In this document: positions 22,921 through 35,400 of the stretch, piece by piece
Position numbering within the stretch: the stretch's first letter is position 1
Layout of the letters: every line of letters begins with the position of its first letter
Assembly (NCBI GenBank): GCA_023213315.1
Contig: JAKCPI010027556.1
Coordinates: 1 to 64,000 of the forward strand
Direction of reading: 5' to 3'
DNA length: 64,000 nucleotides
From: Euborellia annulipes
Taxonomy: Eukaryota; Arthropoda; Insecta; Dermaptera; Anisolabididae
The notes under the pieces: model-generated
The model's database searches: none
Seen by the model: the letters and a program-made list of their open reading frames with translations, nothing else
What the model was told of the DNA's origin: nothing
Program-made: the position numbers and the translations under genes

Positions 22921-22983
22921 ATCAGCAGCCGCCATGTTAACAAATAGATCACTTTGATGTTCGAATGTTTTTGCAAAACAATG

Positions 22984-23270
22984 TGTGCTTTAAAGTGTAT
23001 CAACTATCATAAGTTAGGAGGGTTTGTTTTCCCTCGGGATGAGAGAAAGGAAGAGGCCAACTAATCTGGGCCAGGACTTGGGTACCCCAGTACCAAATAG
23101 GGACGGGGTGGTAACCGGATTCGGTGTTTGCGTTGAAATGTAACACTCTCTCCATTTGAGAGCTATTAGCGAAAGCTGCCGGCCACAATAAGGGCAGAAG
23201 GGGCTGTTTGATCGGCAATCAGGGTTGAAAGGGCAGAGGGGGATGGGAGGGGGGACCTATTAGCCCTCAG
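22984..23270. other. Unique GC-moderate block
   Basis: Non-repetitive, with CCAAATAGGG (a CArG-like site near 23093) and GGCCACAATAAGGGCAG. No frame with recognisable content. Possibly a conserved noncoding element. Confidence 0.2.
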
Positions 23271-24252
23271 CACACTCTACAAACACAAAATATACTCTCT
23301 CTCTCACTCTTTCGAGTCATTAAAAGCAAAGGCGGATAAATTTTCCATCGAATACATATTCAAAAGATTCAATTAAAGGCTCCAATTCAGTGACATCCGA
23401 TATTTAATATTAATAATAATTTATAACAAAAGAGATTTTTCTTTTAATTTTTTTTTTTTTCAATTTCAATTAAAAATTTTTATTTAGAAAAAAGCTTTGA
23501 TATTAAATGGATTATATTTATTTTAGGTATGTTTAAATTAAAAGCCAAGCTGAGGAATAATGTTACATACATATAGATTGTGTTATTTTTAGAAAATGTT
23601 ATTAACAATTAAAGAAATTCTAGAAAAATGAACTTAGCCACGGGGGGGTACGGAACTCTCATAAAATCAAAAAAAATAAAAATAAAAAACTAATAGTATA
23701 GAGAGGGAAATTTACTTTTTCAAAGCGATGTTAGAAATTTTAAAAATTATTTTATTCTTTAAAATTTATTGTATCTGAGTCCGGGATGTCAAAGCCTCTC
23801 CCCCTTCTCGTTACGGCCCTGTAGGCTACAGGGTTAAAATAATTTTACAAAAGGAGTATTAATAAAAGACTACTTTCTACCCAGAATATTTATTATCCGT
23901 GGATGCTTTAATTTAAACTTCATACTTTACAGAAAAAAGGTCTAAATAGATTCCTCTGGGTTCCAAACTAAACTGTTAAGAATATATTTTTCAATTTACT
24001 GCATTGAAATAGGAAGAAGAAAACCTTTTTTCCCACATCTCCCCGTCTACATAAGAACCACCATTCAATGTTTAAAGGGGATTCAATTTTTTTACTTTCT
24101 CTTACATACGTATTTTAATATATAGAGAAATATATGTTAATATGTATATAGAGAAAGTATTAGATTCATGTCATGTCATGTTGAGATTTTGATGGATATA
24201 TACGTTTTGAGGACCCCTGAGTCCGAAAAAGTGGTTTTCGCAACATGGCCTA

Positions 24253-24420
<168 letters not shown>

Positions 24421-24705
24421 AACAAAATGTCTCAAGAACGAAAAGAGCTTGAGGAGGTTGAAATTTTATATTTAAATTTTATATTTAAGTTAGGCACCCC
24501 TCTGGAACGTGACCCCAAGCTTTGGAACAAAATCAGCCAAAGAGTACAAGTACAAGTCCTTTACTGATGTACTTTTTCAGTTTTTTTTTTTTTTTTTGAT
24601 TTTCTCAAAATCCGCTCTAAAGATTTTGATTAAAATTCAAAAAACAATTATTTTTTAGTGTTGTATATTCTCATTTTGCTCTCAAAATTGCTTGAAGAGC
24701 ACTTT

Positions 24706-24890
24706 ACTCTTTTTTTTTTTTTTTTTTTTTTTTAAACATTCACACTTTTTTCTCATTCACACTCACACACACATTCACACAGTCTTTTCGGCAACTCAGG
24801 CCATTTAAGACTTTGACGATAACCGTTGTATTATATATTATCTATTGTGGGTTCCCAGGCATTTCTATTTAAGCCATCTGGATTCAAATG
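24706..24890 (-). mobile_element. SINE-1, 5' truncated, in a HINE
   Basis: Long poly-T, tail and CTATTTAAGCCATCTGG, where it stops. Same truncation type as the copy at 30137-30318, which has the same CTATTGTGGGTTC segment. Confidence 0.8.
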
Positions 24891-25636
24891 TACCGTAGGC
24901 TTACTGGCGGAAATTAAATATATCTCGACCCAAGCACAAAATACAGCTTTCAATTACCGAAGGTATGAGAAAGTTGATGCTGTACGACCAGTCACACCAG
25001 ATTTTTTACCAGGAATATCTCGTCACAAAAAATCTGGTGTAACAGCACGGTGCACAACTTTCTCTTACCGAAGGGTGTGCTGTGAGCCACTCACACCAGA
25101 TTTTTTTTCTTGTGTTTTGTTTTGTTTTTTACCCCGGCAAAAGTTTTCAAAAATTGTGAAGAAATGAATGGATGCAAAAAAATTTAGAGATAATGAGCAA
25201 AAGCACCTGGAGAGCTAAACTAAAACTTGGAGTTAATAAAATAAAGGTAAATCCTCTGCGTGCTTAGAAACACACCAGATTTTTCTATATTATACTTTTA
25301 CTCTTTTTTGTAGAGAAAATATGCTTAGTCATGGACAATTTAGGGGTGTAAATATGTGTAAAATTTAACAATTGCATCAGCAGCTTGCCAAATTCAACGA
25401 GCGATAAAAATGGCCATCGTTTGTGATATAAAAATTCCAGATCACTGCTTAAACCAAACTTGAATTTTTTATTTTTCTATATATAGGCTTATATATGCAA
25501 GGGGAGAAAATATGATAGGTTCACAAAAAACGAGGGAAAGGAAATATAATACTAATATCAACGTTCAATCCACACACACACACAATATAGGAGATTTATT
25601 TGAATACTGATCGATAATCAAAATTTATTTTATACT

Positions 25637-25740
25637 ACGAATGGCTTAAATAAAATCATAGGACTATCTGGAATCCGAACCCGCGACCCTTGGTATAGAA
25701 GGCCAGATCGCTAGCAACTAAACCACGGCCCGAGGGCGCT
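25637..25740 (-). mobile_element. SINE-1 tRNA-like head only
   Basis: GGCTTAAATAAAATCATAGG, GGAATCCGAACCCGCGACC (B-box complement) and GCAACTAAACCACGGCCCG (A-box complement). The tail is absent. Confidence 0.7.
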
Positions 25741-25992
25741 GCTTGTACTTGATTTATAACAAATTTGACCATTCTTCTTTCTACCAGCAGGCCGGAACAT
25801 AAAATTATTTATTAATTATATGACGTAAGTGATATGAGGAAGGAAGCGTATGAGGGCTTGAACGAAAAAAAAAACAGTAATCAAGATCTTAGCTGGCAAG
25901 CAAGACCAAACAGGGCTGTTCCAGGGATGAGATGGGTGGCTCCGAGGAAAACACACCAAAAATCATTGATATAGAAATATTAATATTTAAAT

Positions 25993-26272
25993 CAGTGGTT
26001 TCCATACTTTATGTTTCTACGCCTCCCTTAAAAAAAAATAATTAATCTTATGACGCCTCCCCCCTCCTCCCATTTTATAAAATAATACAAAAACAAAAAT
26101 TTTTAATGCTAAAAATTTTATATTTATATAAAAATATTTTTTTTATTTATTCTTATTTATATTAAAACTAGCAATCATTTGGAAAATTGGTCCTGGTGGC
26201 CGATATTCGCGCCTCCCCTTAGACTAGTCCGAGCCTCCCTAGAAGGCGCGCCTCACGGTTTGGAAAACGCTG
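25993..26272 (+). mobile_element. hAT-type MITE, CAGTGGTTTCC family, copy 1
   Basis: CAGTGGTTTCCATACTTTATG at left and CACGGTTTGGAAAACGCTG at right. Inner landmarks ATAAAATAATACAAAAACAA and ATATTCGCGCCTCCCCTTAG are shared with 27699-28004. Confidence 0.75.
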
Positions 26273-26655
26273 GTATAAGGGTATTTTATGGCTGGTGGAA
26301 TTTGTACCAGGAATGAAAGTTAAAAGAAAACGCAACCAGAATTTTTTCTTTAAAAATATATTTTAACAGCTTACCCATTATAGGGGATGGGACATTAACC
26401 CACCTGATTAATGCCTAGATACCTCCCCCTCCCCATTTAAGGAAATGCGAGCCTTCACCGCGAAATTACTCTCAAAATAATTTGAATATATTTAAAAATA
26501 ATTATTTTTATTTTTATTTTATTTTGAAATTATTTTATTTTAATTTTCAACCCTTAATCCACCCCTGCGTAAAAGTATATTAAGGAAATTTGATTATCAA
26601 AAATATAGGCCATATAGAAAGAATATAATGTTGAATTAAGGAAAGATTTTAAAAT

Positions 26656-26909
26656 GCCCTCGGGCTCGGTGTAGTTGGTAGCATGCTTACCTTCTATACC
26701 GAACGTCGCGGGTTCAGACCCCTGGCAGTCCGAAATGGATACCTAATGGCTTAAATAGAAATGCCTGGATCCCCAATATGTATATTATTAATTAATAACG
26801 GTTATCGTATAAAGTCTTATATGACCTGAGTTGCCGAAAAGACTGTGTGCAAGTGTGTGGGTGTGTGTGAGTGTGAATGAGAAAATAGTGTGTGTTTAAA
26901 AAAAAAAAA
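26656..26909 (+). mobile_element. SINE-1, full length
   Basis: Head GCCCTCGGGCTCGGTGTAG, B box GGGTTCAGACCCC, body, tail GTGTGTGAGTGTGAATGAG and poly-A. No convincing TSD. Confidence 0.85.
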
Positions 26910-27574
26910 AGATGAAAAATAAAAAACTAATTTTTTTTTCAATGACACCTCCACTCCCCCTCCCCCTTTCAACAGCTTATATTCTCCCTCTACCCTTAGT
27001 GAAATACAAAATATTTAATTCCATATTCAAAAGAATCGTTTTTCGCAGTCAAATTATTTGTTTCTATCATTTTTTTTTTTCAACGATAAAATGCATAATA
27101 ATTACCTTTAATAAGACTCTCAAGAGGGTGTGTTGGCTGACGGTGTGGTCAGGGTGGGTTACACTATATTAATTATTCACTTTAAATCACTTTAAACTCA
27201 AATAAAAAAAAAAGCAGCTTGGCGCCTGCATTCAGGCAACGCACTCGACTCGACTGAACGAGAGATTTGTCTCTCTCTTATCATTATAGGAATAAAATAG
27301 ATGAAAATAACAATTCCCTTTTTATTAAAAGTAAAAAAAATACCTTTTGCTCTAATCTAACTATATTTAGAGCTGCAAAAGAATGTCAACAAGTGATTTG
27401 GAATATTCCAAGGCCTGTCTTAAATAATCAACCCTTCATCCCCCTAATCAAAATAATAATCAACGCTATTTTTTGAATGTTTTCTATTTATTTGATTTCT
27501 AAAATAAATTTAAAAAACATTTCTTTGAATTTTTCAACCCCTTATCCAATCCTAATAAATAAAATAATTAACAA

Positions 27575-27605
27575 TGCTATCGCCTTCGGCGAGCTTCGCG
27601 TCTAG
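27575..27605 (+). mobile_element. Helitron 3' end candidate
   Basis: Hairpin TCGCC-TTC-GGCGA, then GCTTCGCGTCTAG followed by T: a CTAG terminus with a hairpin just upstream, as Helitrons have. The 5' end of the element is not identified. Confidence 0.5.
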
Positions 27606-27698
27606 TCAGAAAAAAATTAAAACCCTGAAAAACTTCCCTGGATCCGCCTTTGGGTTTTACACATAGTATAATTTTCTAGAATGAGTCTTATTTTAGGC

Positions 27699-28004
27699 CA
27701 GTGGTTTCCAAACTTTATGTTACAAAGCCTCCCTTAAAAATATTTAATCGTATGACGCCCTTCCTCCACCCATTTAATAAAATAATACAAAAACAAAAAA
27801 TTTTAATACTAAAAAATATCAATTTATATATAAATATTTTTTTTTATTTATTCATATTTATTATTTTAATTAAAAACCTCCGTCCAAGAATCTTCTAAAT
27901 TTTATTATTTTATTATAAAACTAGCAATCATTTGAAAAATTGATCTTGGTGGCCAATATTCGCGCCTCCCCTTAGACTAGTCCGCGCCTCCCTAGGGAGG
28001 CTGA
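27699..28004 (+). mobile_element. hAT-type MITE, CAGTGGTTTCC family, copy 2
   Basis: CAGTGGTTTCCAAACTTTATG start and the same inner landmarks. The right terminus is lost after GCCTCCCTAGGGAGGC. Confidence 0.75.
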
Positions 28005-28289
28005 CTTTTTTTTAAATTTTTAATATAAAAAATAATTATTTTATATAAAAAATAAATTATAGTAGCCTATGTAAATTTAAGTAGGCAAAATATACATTTT
28101 TTATTATTATTGAATATTAGATAATGTTAGTTAATGAATTCAGATTTTCTCTTGCCTCTGATGATAATAATAATAATAATAATAATTCAATAGTCATTTT
28201 TATTGACTGGCTTGAAGGGGGCGTGGTCTTATCTCCTTGCTGAGTAATGAAGTTAAAGGAGAAATTTGAATTAAAATGAAATGTTTGTG

Positions 28290-28870
28290 CACTTAAAACA
28301 CTCGTGAGAGAAAGAGAGAGAGGCTCTCGCGTTAATAAATGGTAATCAATGCGAAATGACTTCTTGCAGGCCTCAATGGTAATGTATGTTAAACGCCAAC
28401 GTATGTATAATATTACATAAATAGATTATATTTCTCTTTCACAAGCCATTTGTTCCAATGGATATATCTGTGAGGGGGTGATTATTCCCCTTCTATACTC
28501 ATACACATACATAGACCTAAAACCTCTCTAATTCGCTTGGGCTCAAACAATAAGGCGTCCTATAACCACCCACACCCTACATTTTCCCTAAAAACCCCAC
28601 TTAATAAAACATAAAACGTCAAACGCAGCCGGCGCGTCGTCTATAGCCAGCCAAGAGAGAGAGAGAGAGAGGGAGAGAGTGAGAGAGTGGAGCTGAGCCC
28701 GGATTCCGATGCGCGATTATTGAATTTTTTAACCCACCACCACGAGTACCACCCCTCCTGGCACCTCGGCTGCTCGTTGCGGCTGGCTTTAACCCCCCTA
28801 GCCCTACCCCCCCCCCCCAACCGCCACCACCTTACGGAAAAAAGACGGTGACGCTGACGCTAAACAACGT
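28290..28870. other. GA-rich and GC-rich island, possible regulatory region
   Basis: GAGAGAGAGGCTCTCGCG at 28313, a GA run with AGTGGAGCTGAGCCCGG near 28685, CAGCCGGCGCGTCGTC near 28627, and CTCGGCTGCTCGTTGCGGC near 28765. GA runs are potential GAGA-factor sites. No gene seen. Confidence 0.25.
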
Positions 28871-29154
28871 TGTTATATAGACTAAGCAAAGACGATATAT
28901 ATAGCTACACAAATCAAATAAAATCTGAACTTATCTTAATATTGTAGAATAACAAAAAAAAAAAAAAAATTTTATTAATGAGAAATAATTTTTTTTTTTT
29001 TTTTTTAATTTTTTGAAACATTAATCATAAATAATAATGATAAAAGCTTCATAATTTAATGAATAATGATAAGATTAAACTTTCCGCCAGAAGGGGAAAA
29101 AAGGCAAGTTTCCTCACCCCCTATGCTAGCAAATAAAATAAAATTTATTTTTTA

Positions 29155-29406
29155 AGATAGCAAGTTTGTGAGATATGTTTGTGCTTTAGATTGGGCAAAA
29201 TTGCACCCTCTGGAGTCGAACCAGGACCTCCACGCTTTCGCGGCGGTTGGACTACCCTTATCCTAGGACGCTGGCAATTTTGCCCAATCTTAAACACAAA
29301 CATATCTCGCAAACTTGCTATCTTAAAAAATATATTGACTGGCTAATGAACAGTCTATTTGAGCATTGTTTGAAAAAATTCCATCCTTTTCAAACAAGGC
29401 TCTACC
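29155..29406. mobile_element. SINE-3 with inverted 5' part
   Basis: 29155-29273 is a SINE-3 head on the minus strand (CTGGAGTCGAACCAGG is the B-box complement). From about 29274 the family tail runs on the plus strand (CAATTTTGCCCAATCTTAAA ... AAAAATTCCATCC). About 48 bp are present in both orientations, so the whole can fold into a hairpin. Confidence 0.65.
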
Positions 29407-29623
29407 TAGTTAAAATTTATTTTTTCTTATATTTTTATAGAAGAGACTGTTTTCTCATAGAACATTATAGGCCGATGAAGACGATTTAGGGGCCAAAAAG
29501 CTAGATTCAGAGGGATTTTAAGAGTAAAAAAAAATTCTCGACATAGAATTTTTGACATGATAGCATTCCCAACTAGAAATTACTTTGGGATCACCCAGAG
29601 TACACATCTGGACCTCATTAGCG

Positions 29624-29748
29624 ATCTATCATAATTTAAATAAGCGAGTGCGGAACTGTGGTCCAGTAGTAGAGCATGTTAAGCGTAAATCGACAGATCC
29701 TTGGTGCGACTCCCGGCGGTACCTACATTTTTCGCTTATTTAAATTAA
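29624..29748 (+). repeat. tRNA-like sequence between inverted repeats
   Basis: AATTTAAATAAGCGA and its inverse flank ACTGTGGTCCAGTAGTAGAG ... GGTGCGACTCCCGGCGG, which resembles a tRNA D-arm and T-arm region. It is probably a MITE or SINE that captured a tRNA-like segment. Confidence 0.4.
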
Positions 29749-30008
29749 TAAATACTTGATTATATGTTTTTCATAATTACTTCATGTACCAACACATGAT
29801 ATATATAATTCTTTACTTAAATGGATTCAGGGTACCTCAAAACGCATTTTGGTAACTTCAGAAAAATTTAGATTTTTTTTACGATTACATTAACTTTACC
29901 TGCCCAACCTATGTTTGGTGGGCAAAGTTAAAAAACTAACGTATAGTCAGTTTTTCCTAATTGGGTTTTGTGTGGGATCTAAATGGAAAATGCCAACATT
30001 AAAATAAA

Positions 30009-30880
30009 AAATCTGGTGTGACTGGCGCACAGCACACAACTTTCTCTTACCTTCGGTAATCGAAAGTTGTGTTCTGTGCTTGTCACACCAGATTTTTTGT
30101 GTCGACATGTATTTAGTTTCCGACAGTAGGGTACAATTGAATTTTTTTTTTTTTTATAAAAAACATTCACACTTTTTTCTCATTCACACTCACACTCGCA
30201 CACCATTCACACTGTCTTTTCGGCAACTTAGGCCATTTAAGACTTTGACGATAACCGTTGTAATATATATATTATCTATTGTGGGTTCAGGCATTTCTAT
30301 TTAAGCCATCTGGTATTCATAAAATTGAATTCAAGATGTAAAATTTATAAGTATGGCAAAATATTTATATGTTGTTACCATGGCAACCATTTCTCTATAT
30401 CTTTTCTATGGAGTACAAGAGTAAAGTAGTCTTCAGAAGATTTCAATCACAAAATGAGAATATACATTTTATTGAAGATCTAAAAAATAATTGATTTTAT
30501 AATTTAAAAAAAAATCGTTGGAGCAAATTTAGAGAAAATCGAAAAAAAACTGAAAAAGCGCATCAGTAAAGTACTAGTACTTTTTGGCCGATTTTGTTCA
30601 AAAGCTTCGTGTCACGTCCCATGGGGGTGCCTAACTTAAATATAAAATTTCAACCTCCTAGCTCTTTTCGTTCTTGAGATATTTTGTTCACAGACAGACA
30701 GACAGACACACACACCCACACACAGACAGACCATGTCGCGAAAACCACTTTTTTGGATTCAGGGGACCTCAAAACGTGAAGATCCATCAAAATCTCGACA
30801 TCGAATTTTTGACATGAATCCAATACTTTCTCTCTCTATATATATATATTACATATATATATATATAGGTAAGAGAAAGT
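30009..30880 (-). mobile_element. HINE-like element, full length, with nested SINE-1
   Basis: Complete reverse copy from hairpin (AATCTGGTGTGACTGGCG at 30009) to terminal GGTAAGAGAAAGT (ends 30880). A SINE-1 at 30137-30318 splits the AATTGAATT segment, and the uninterrupted version is seen in the copy at 49880-50551. A second short terminal fragment (AAGTAAGAGAAAGTAAAAAT) follows at 30960-30998. Confidence 0.8.
30137..30318 (-). mobile_element. SINE-1, 5' truncated, in a HINE, with TSD
   Basis: Flanked by AATTGAATT on both sides (30134-30142 and 30323-30331 approximately). The unduplicated site is seen in the HINE at 50004-50014. Confidence 0.85.
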
Positions 30881-31976
30881 AAAATTTATACGATTCCTAT
30901 AGGGCAAACTAATTTGGGCCCATTAGATCTCACAATAAAATTTCTGGTCGGGGTACTTTATCCTATATATTACATATATAAGTAAGAGAAAGTAAAAATT
31001 ATCCGGGCTTTTATGACCCTACTTATAGAAAGTATATCGACGTTCTAATTAGTAAAGTGCCTAACTCCATTTTTGTTTATTTTTCAGGAGAGCCAAAAAA
31101 CGTTAATTCTCACTGTTAGAGCCCATGTTAAACACTTTTCGTGTGGCAACTTTTCAAAATGAAAAATTTGAATTACGCTCTTCCCCAGTTCAGGGCATAA
31201 GGAGAATGATATTTTTCAACGGAAATACAAAAAATGATTTTCGAAAAAAAGGGGAGTTACACTTTTTTACTGAGAGCGTCGATATTGAATAGATTTTGAA
31301 ATTCCACAAGAGTTCGAAATAATTTTTTTTTTTTAATCCTTTTTAGTCCCCTACAGATACTGCTTTTAATATTATAAATTCAAAAACTTTTCGTATTAAA
31401 AAAAAATAAATAAATTAACCTCTTTACAAAGAATACTAACGCTCTCTGCGATCTTGTCTATAACTCTTATTTATGAAGGTCTATTTCTTGGGCAAACAAA
31501 CCGCCCAGCCTTCTTCTGAGGTCGTGAATGTATGTATGTATAATATAACATACACACATATCGCACACGCCTTTAGCATCTCTCCCCACGAGGCAATTAT
31601 TTATCTAAAATAGCCTTTTAATGGCATCCCTTCTCTACGTGTGAATGGATTGGAACCTTTGTGTTCACCTTAGACACGATCACAAGGGATCAGCTGCCCT
31701 GATCTATGTTATAATACGCACCCATACAAACAGTCTATAACAACAGCTTGTAAGGCCCTCCACCTTTATGTAAGCAAGGAAATCATTAGTATAGGCACTA
31801 TATATTGTAAATTTTATACAATTTTAAAATGAAAATTTGGTAGATATAGGCATAATGTATAAGTAAAGTTATTTGTTATACCCGTGGAATGTTCCTCCTC
31901 TTGGGGACCACACCTTAGTGAATTTATACCGGTATTCATAAATAAGGAATTATATAAATACTAAAGAATATAATCG

Positions 31977-32255
31977 CCCTCGGGCTTTGCGTAGTTGGTA
32001 GCGGGCCTGCCTTGTACACCAAGGGTCGAGGGTTCGGATCCCAGGCAGTCCGATGATATTATTTCAGCCATTTGGATACAAAATGGCTTAAATAAGAATG
32101 CCTGGAGGCCCAATTGATATATTTACAAATAACGCGTATAGTTTAAAGTCTTAAATAGCCTAAGTTGCCGAAAAGACTGTCTATATGGATATGTGAATGT
32201 GAATGTGAGTGTGAAAGGGAAAAGAAGTGTGTTTTTTTTTATAAAAAAAAAATAA
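31977..32255 (+). mobile_element. SINE-1, full length, diverged
   Basis: Head GCCCTCGGGCTTTGCGTAG, B box GGGTTCGGATCCC, GTTGCCGAAAAGACTGTC and a GTGAATGTGAATGTGAG tail. Confidence 0.85.
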
Positions 32256-32396
32256 TATAGGGCCTAATTAACGTCCAGACCCGTGAAGAAAAATCATGCA
32301 ATATTAATTAATATTTATTAATTTAAATAGCCGACAAAGTTAGGATGCCGCCGGGAGTTTAACCTCCCATCCACCGATTTGTACAGTATACTCATA

Positions 32397-32871
32397 GGCG
32401 CCGGAATTGGGGGGGGGGGGGCGCAAGGGTACATTGCCCCCCTTGGCATCCTATAGGAGGGGGCAGGGGAGGGGCAATATGTCTTCTTTTATTTCATTTA
32501 TTTTTAAAAATGATACATTTTTACTTTTAAAAAATAAAATCTTTTTAATTAAAAAAAATTAAAAGAGTAAGAAATTCATTTTTTTCCAAAATATTTTATA
32601 TAGACCCTATTGTATTTCTAATTTCTAAAAACATTTTAATTAAAAGAAGAAAATTAAAAATATTTATTTCCTTCAAACAGTATATATATAGCCTAAAAAT
32701 ACTTGATAAAATCTCTAGCAAATATCTTAAAATTTTAATTTTATTTAAATTGAGATTTTAAAGCTTTGTAGTAGATTTGTTTTTGTTTTATACTTTTTTG
32801 AAATATTTTATTTTAATTTTCTAAAAAAATTTTTTTTGCCCCCCCCCCTGATTCAAATTCGTTCCGGCGCC
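32397..32871. mobile_element. MITE with GGCGCCGGAA ends
   Basis: GGCGCCGGAAT plus a 12-G run at left, a C-run and GTTCCGGCGCC at right, about 475 bp, AT-rich between. No clear duplication. Confidence 0.65.
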
Positions 32872-32896
32872 CAAGCTTTTAATTTAAAATGTTGAT

Positions 32897-33117
32897 GTAT
32901 TTTTTTTTTTTTTTTAATTCGTTTCAAAGTTTTTTTCGGCATTGGACCCCGTTCTTATTTAATTCAATTTTGTCGCCTGGGACGGGATGTGTACCCTTGA
33001 CCTTTGGTGTGTGTGTGTGTAGTGTAATTGTTAATTGTTTGGCATTATTTATTTATTCAAATGAAGCTCCTGGGCTTGTAGCGCAGAGGAAGAAGTCTCG
33101 CCTCATGTGCTGGAGTT
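32897..33117 (-). mobile_element. SINE-2, diverged reverse copy
   Basis: Poly-T, TTTTTTTCGGCATTGGACCC, TTTTGTCGCCTGGGACGGG, ACCCTTGACCTTTGG and a decayed head ending near TTGTAGCGCAG. Confidence 0.6.
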
Positions 33118-34083
33118 AAGTATTCTTAATTAGTGGAATATCCAAAAGTTACATTTTATTATTTTTTTCATTGTGTTTAATCATTGCTGACAGCAAATGA
33201 AATCAAATTTCTCACGGAAAATTAGACTCGTTAAAATTTATTAGAGTCAAATTAATAGAGAGAAAATAAAGTTTCACACGTGTTTCGTGACAAAAGACGG
33301 CTTTTTTTATTTATTTATTTTTTTTATAATGCGTTTTTCCAAAAAATGGCAAGCATTGTAGTAAACGGAATAAATTGATGGCGATAAAATTAATAATCGA
33401 ACCCCGGCGGCCTCCTCTTCCCATTTTGTGATTCATACCCCACCTAATCATTCAATAATAGATTCCAAATAGAGGGAAAAACGAAAGTTTTTTTTTTTTT
33501 TTTTTTTGATTTTTATTTATAAGCCCCTAATTTTGAAGTCAATTAAGTGAAATAAATACAATAATACAATAGAATTTACCAGCGAGGAGAGGGTAAATCT
33601 TTTGTATTTTTCCCTTTTTTTGGATGATATACAGTATTATTTGATGTTATAATTTTAGGGAAAAATAATCCAACATGACAATATATTTGACAAATTAAAT
33701 TTCGCTACTAAATCAAAAATAAAGTTGTGGGGAAAACCAATCATATTACGCGGTGGTTCCCCTCCAAAAATGCACTTCGAGTTCGAGGACTTCAATTGAA
33801 TTATTACAAATTTTAAATAAATTAGAAGAGTATCTCGTCTGTTTATTTTTTACTCAGGGGACCTCAAAACGTATATCCATCAAAGTCTCGACAACGAATT
33901 GAAACCAATAGCGGACAAATGCCCCCTGCCCCCCCTCAAATGACGTCCCTGTGTCCAATCCGTGACTTAGGGCCTTATCTGGCCCAGGTTTGCTTTTTTT
34001 AATTTTTAAAAATATTTGAAGAGAATAGAACATTATATTTATCACGGATGTGTTTATTAAAGCTTTTGTGGTTTGAAATATTA

Positions 34084-34313
34084 TTATTAGAAGAATTTTT
34101 AATTATAGACCATATTTTTATATTAAATATTTATTTAAAAATATATAAATACTGTACAACGCTTCAACTGCTTATTCTGCAGCCGTTATCAAGTACTGTG
34201 CACTTGATAAAGGCTGCAGAATAAGCAGTTGAAACGTTGTACAGTATTTATATATTTTTAAATAAATATTTAATACAAAAATGTGGTCTATAATTAAAAA
34301 TTCTCCTAATAGA
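34084..34313. repeat. Long palindrome containing GAAACGTTG modules
   Basis: Arms of about 110 bp, nearly identical (outer AGAAGAATTTTTAATTATAG, inner TACTGTACAACGCTTCAACTG), with a short centre at ACTGTGC. Each arm carries AGCAGTTGAAACGTTGTACA, so it looks like two inverted copies of one retroelement end. Confidence 0.8.
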
Positions 34314-34334
34314 AATTTTACATTTTATTAAATC

Positions 34335-34400
34335 TAGTAGGGGGGCTCGCTGGTGTAGTGAGCTAGGGTGTCGGCTTCTACAAAGAAGATCCCTGTTCAA
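34335..34400 (+). repeat. tRNA-like SINE head
   Basis: GGCTCGCTGGTGTAGTGAGC with TCCCTGTTCAAATTT, weak A and B boxes. Followed by AT-rich sequence and then the GC-richer block at 34440-34850. Confidence 0.35.
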
Positions 34401-34439
34401 ATTTTTCATTAAATAAAAATATTTATTTAATGTAAACAA

Positions 34440-34855
34440 ATCCTCAAGCAGGCACTGGAATGGAATATAGGATCTCACCACAATAGCCCCCAGGCAACTC
34501 TACGAGGAGAGGGAGTTGCTGTGACATCCCGTCCTGTGGAAGGGGCGTAAAGAAGGTTCCCTCTCAGTGATGCATTCTTCGAAAGGAGTAGGCTACACGC
34601 CGGTGCTGAGGGAGTCCCTCCTCAAACTAGGACATCCTCCATAGAAGAGGTTGGATATAAGGAGCCGGTTGGAACCAGAAATAAGGATTAGTTCACTAGC
34701 TAGAGACGAACGAAGGAGGAGTTAGAGATAGGAAATGCTGTAACTTCACGGGATGCCGGTAGATGGCTACGGCCAGAGGCCGGTTGGGTTTGAGGTGTGT
34801 GTCTTCGTGCACGAAAGCACCTCGGGTAAATAAACGGGGATCCCGATAGGAATTT
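34440..34855 (+). other. GC-richer structured noncoding block
   Basis: About 415 bp with ACATCCCGTCCTGTGGAAGG, GGCGTAAAGAAGGTTCCCTC and near-inverse segments such as CTACGGCCAGAGGCCGG and GAGGTG ... CACCTC. Multiple stops in all frames. It could be a retroelement 5' UTR or a structured RNA; I cannot assign it. Confidence 0.3.
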
Positions 34856-35039
34856 CAAATTAAATCTATAATAGTTTCAACCAGAGTAGTGCTAAAAAAA
34901 TTTTCCGTGAAATGTATTTGGACGATCTGGGCGATTATTATTTTATTTGATATAATTATAAAATTTAAAATAAAATTGCGATATTTCCTTTAGGATGAAT
35001 CATTAAAGTCTTGGCTTAAGTGAGCATCTGACTCGGGGC

Positions 35040-35400
35040 GTAAGCAAGCAAGTTGAACTCGAACTCGGTCTCGAATCGATATCTCGTCTCTTTCCAACTC
35101 AACTGCTGTCCCTCCCAGTCTCTCTCTCTCTCTCTCTCTTGTGCACACACCGTGCAGAGAGAGAGGGAATTCCCCTTCGGCAAATTAGAGTCAATTTATC
35201 AAAAGCCCTTTTTGTGTAGTAAGAAATCTCAGCCGTCAAATGCACTCAGTGCACACACGAGGCGAAGAGGCGAGGCGAGTTGCCGAAAGAGGACAGACAG
35301 AGCTGCTGCTGTTACTGCTAATGCTGCTGCTGCCCTCCCCAGGACCCGGGTTTACATTCTTTAATCACCCTGTGACGTCGCCTCATAATTGTTTAAGTAA
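35040..35400. promoter_or_regulatory. GC-richer island with CRE and GCT repeats
   Basis: A CT run (35119-35139), GTGCACACACCGTGCAG, GCTGCTGCTG units (35300-35332) and TGTGACGTCGCC near 35371. Open frames cross it but have no domain. Possibly a promoter or 5' UTR exon. Confidence 0.25.
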
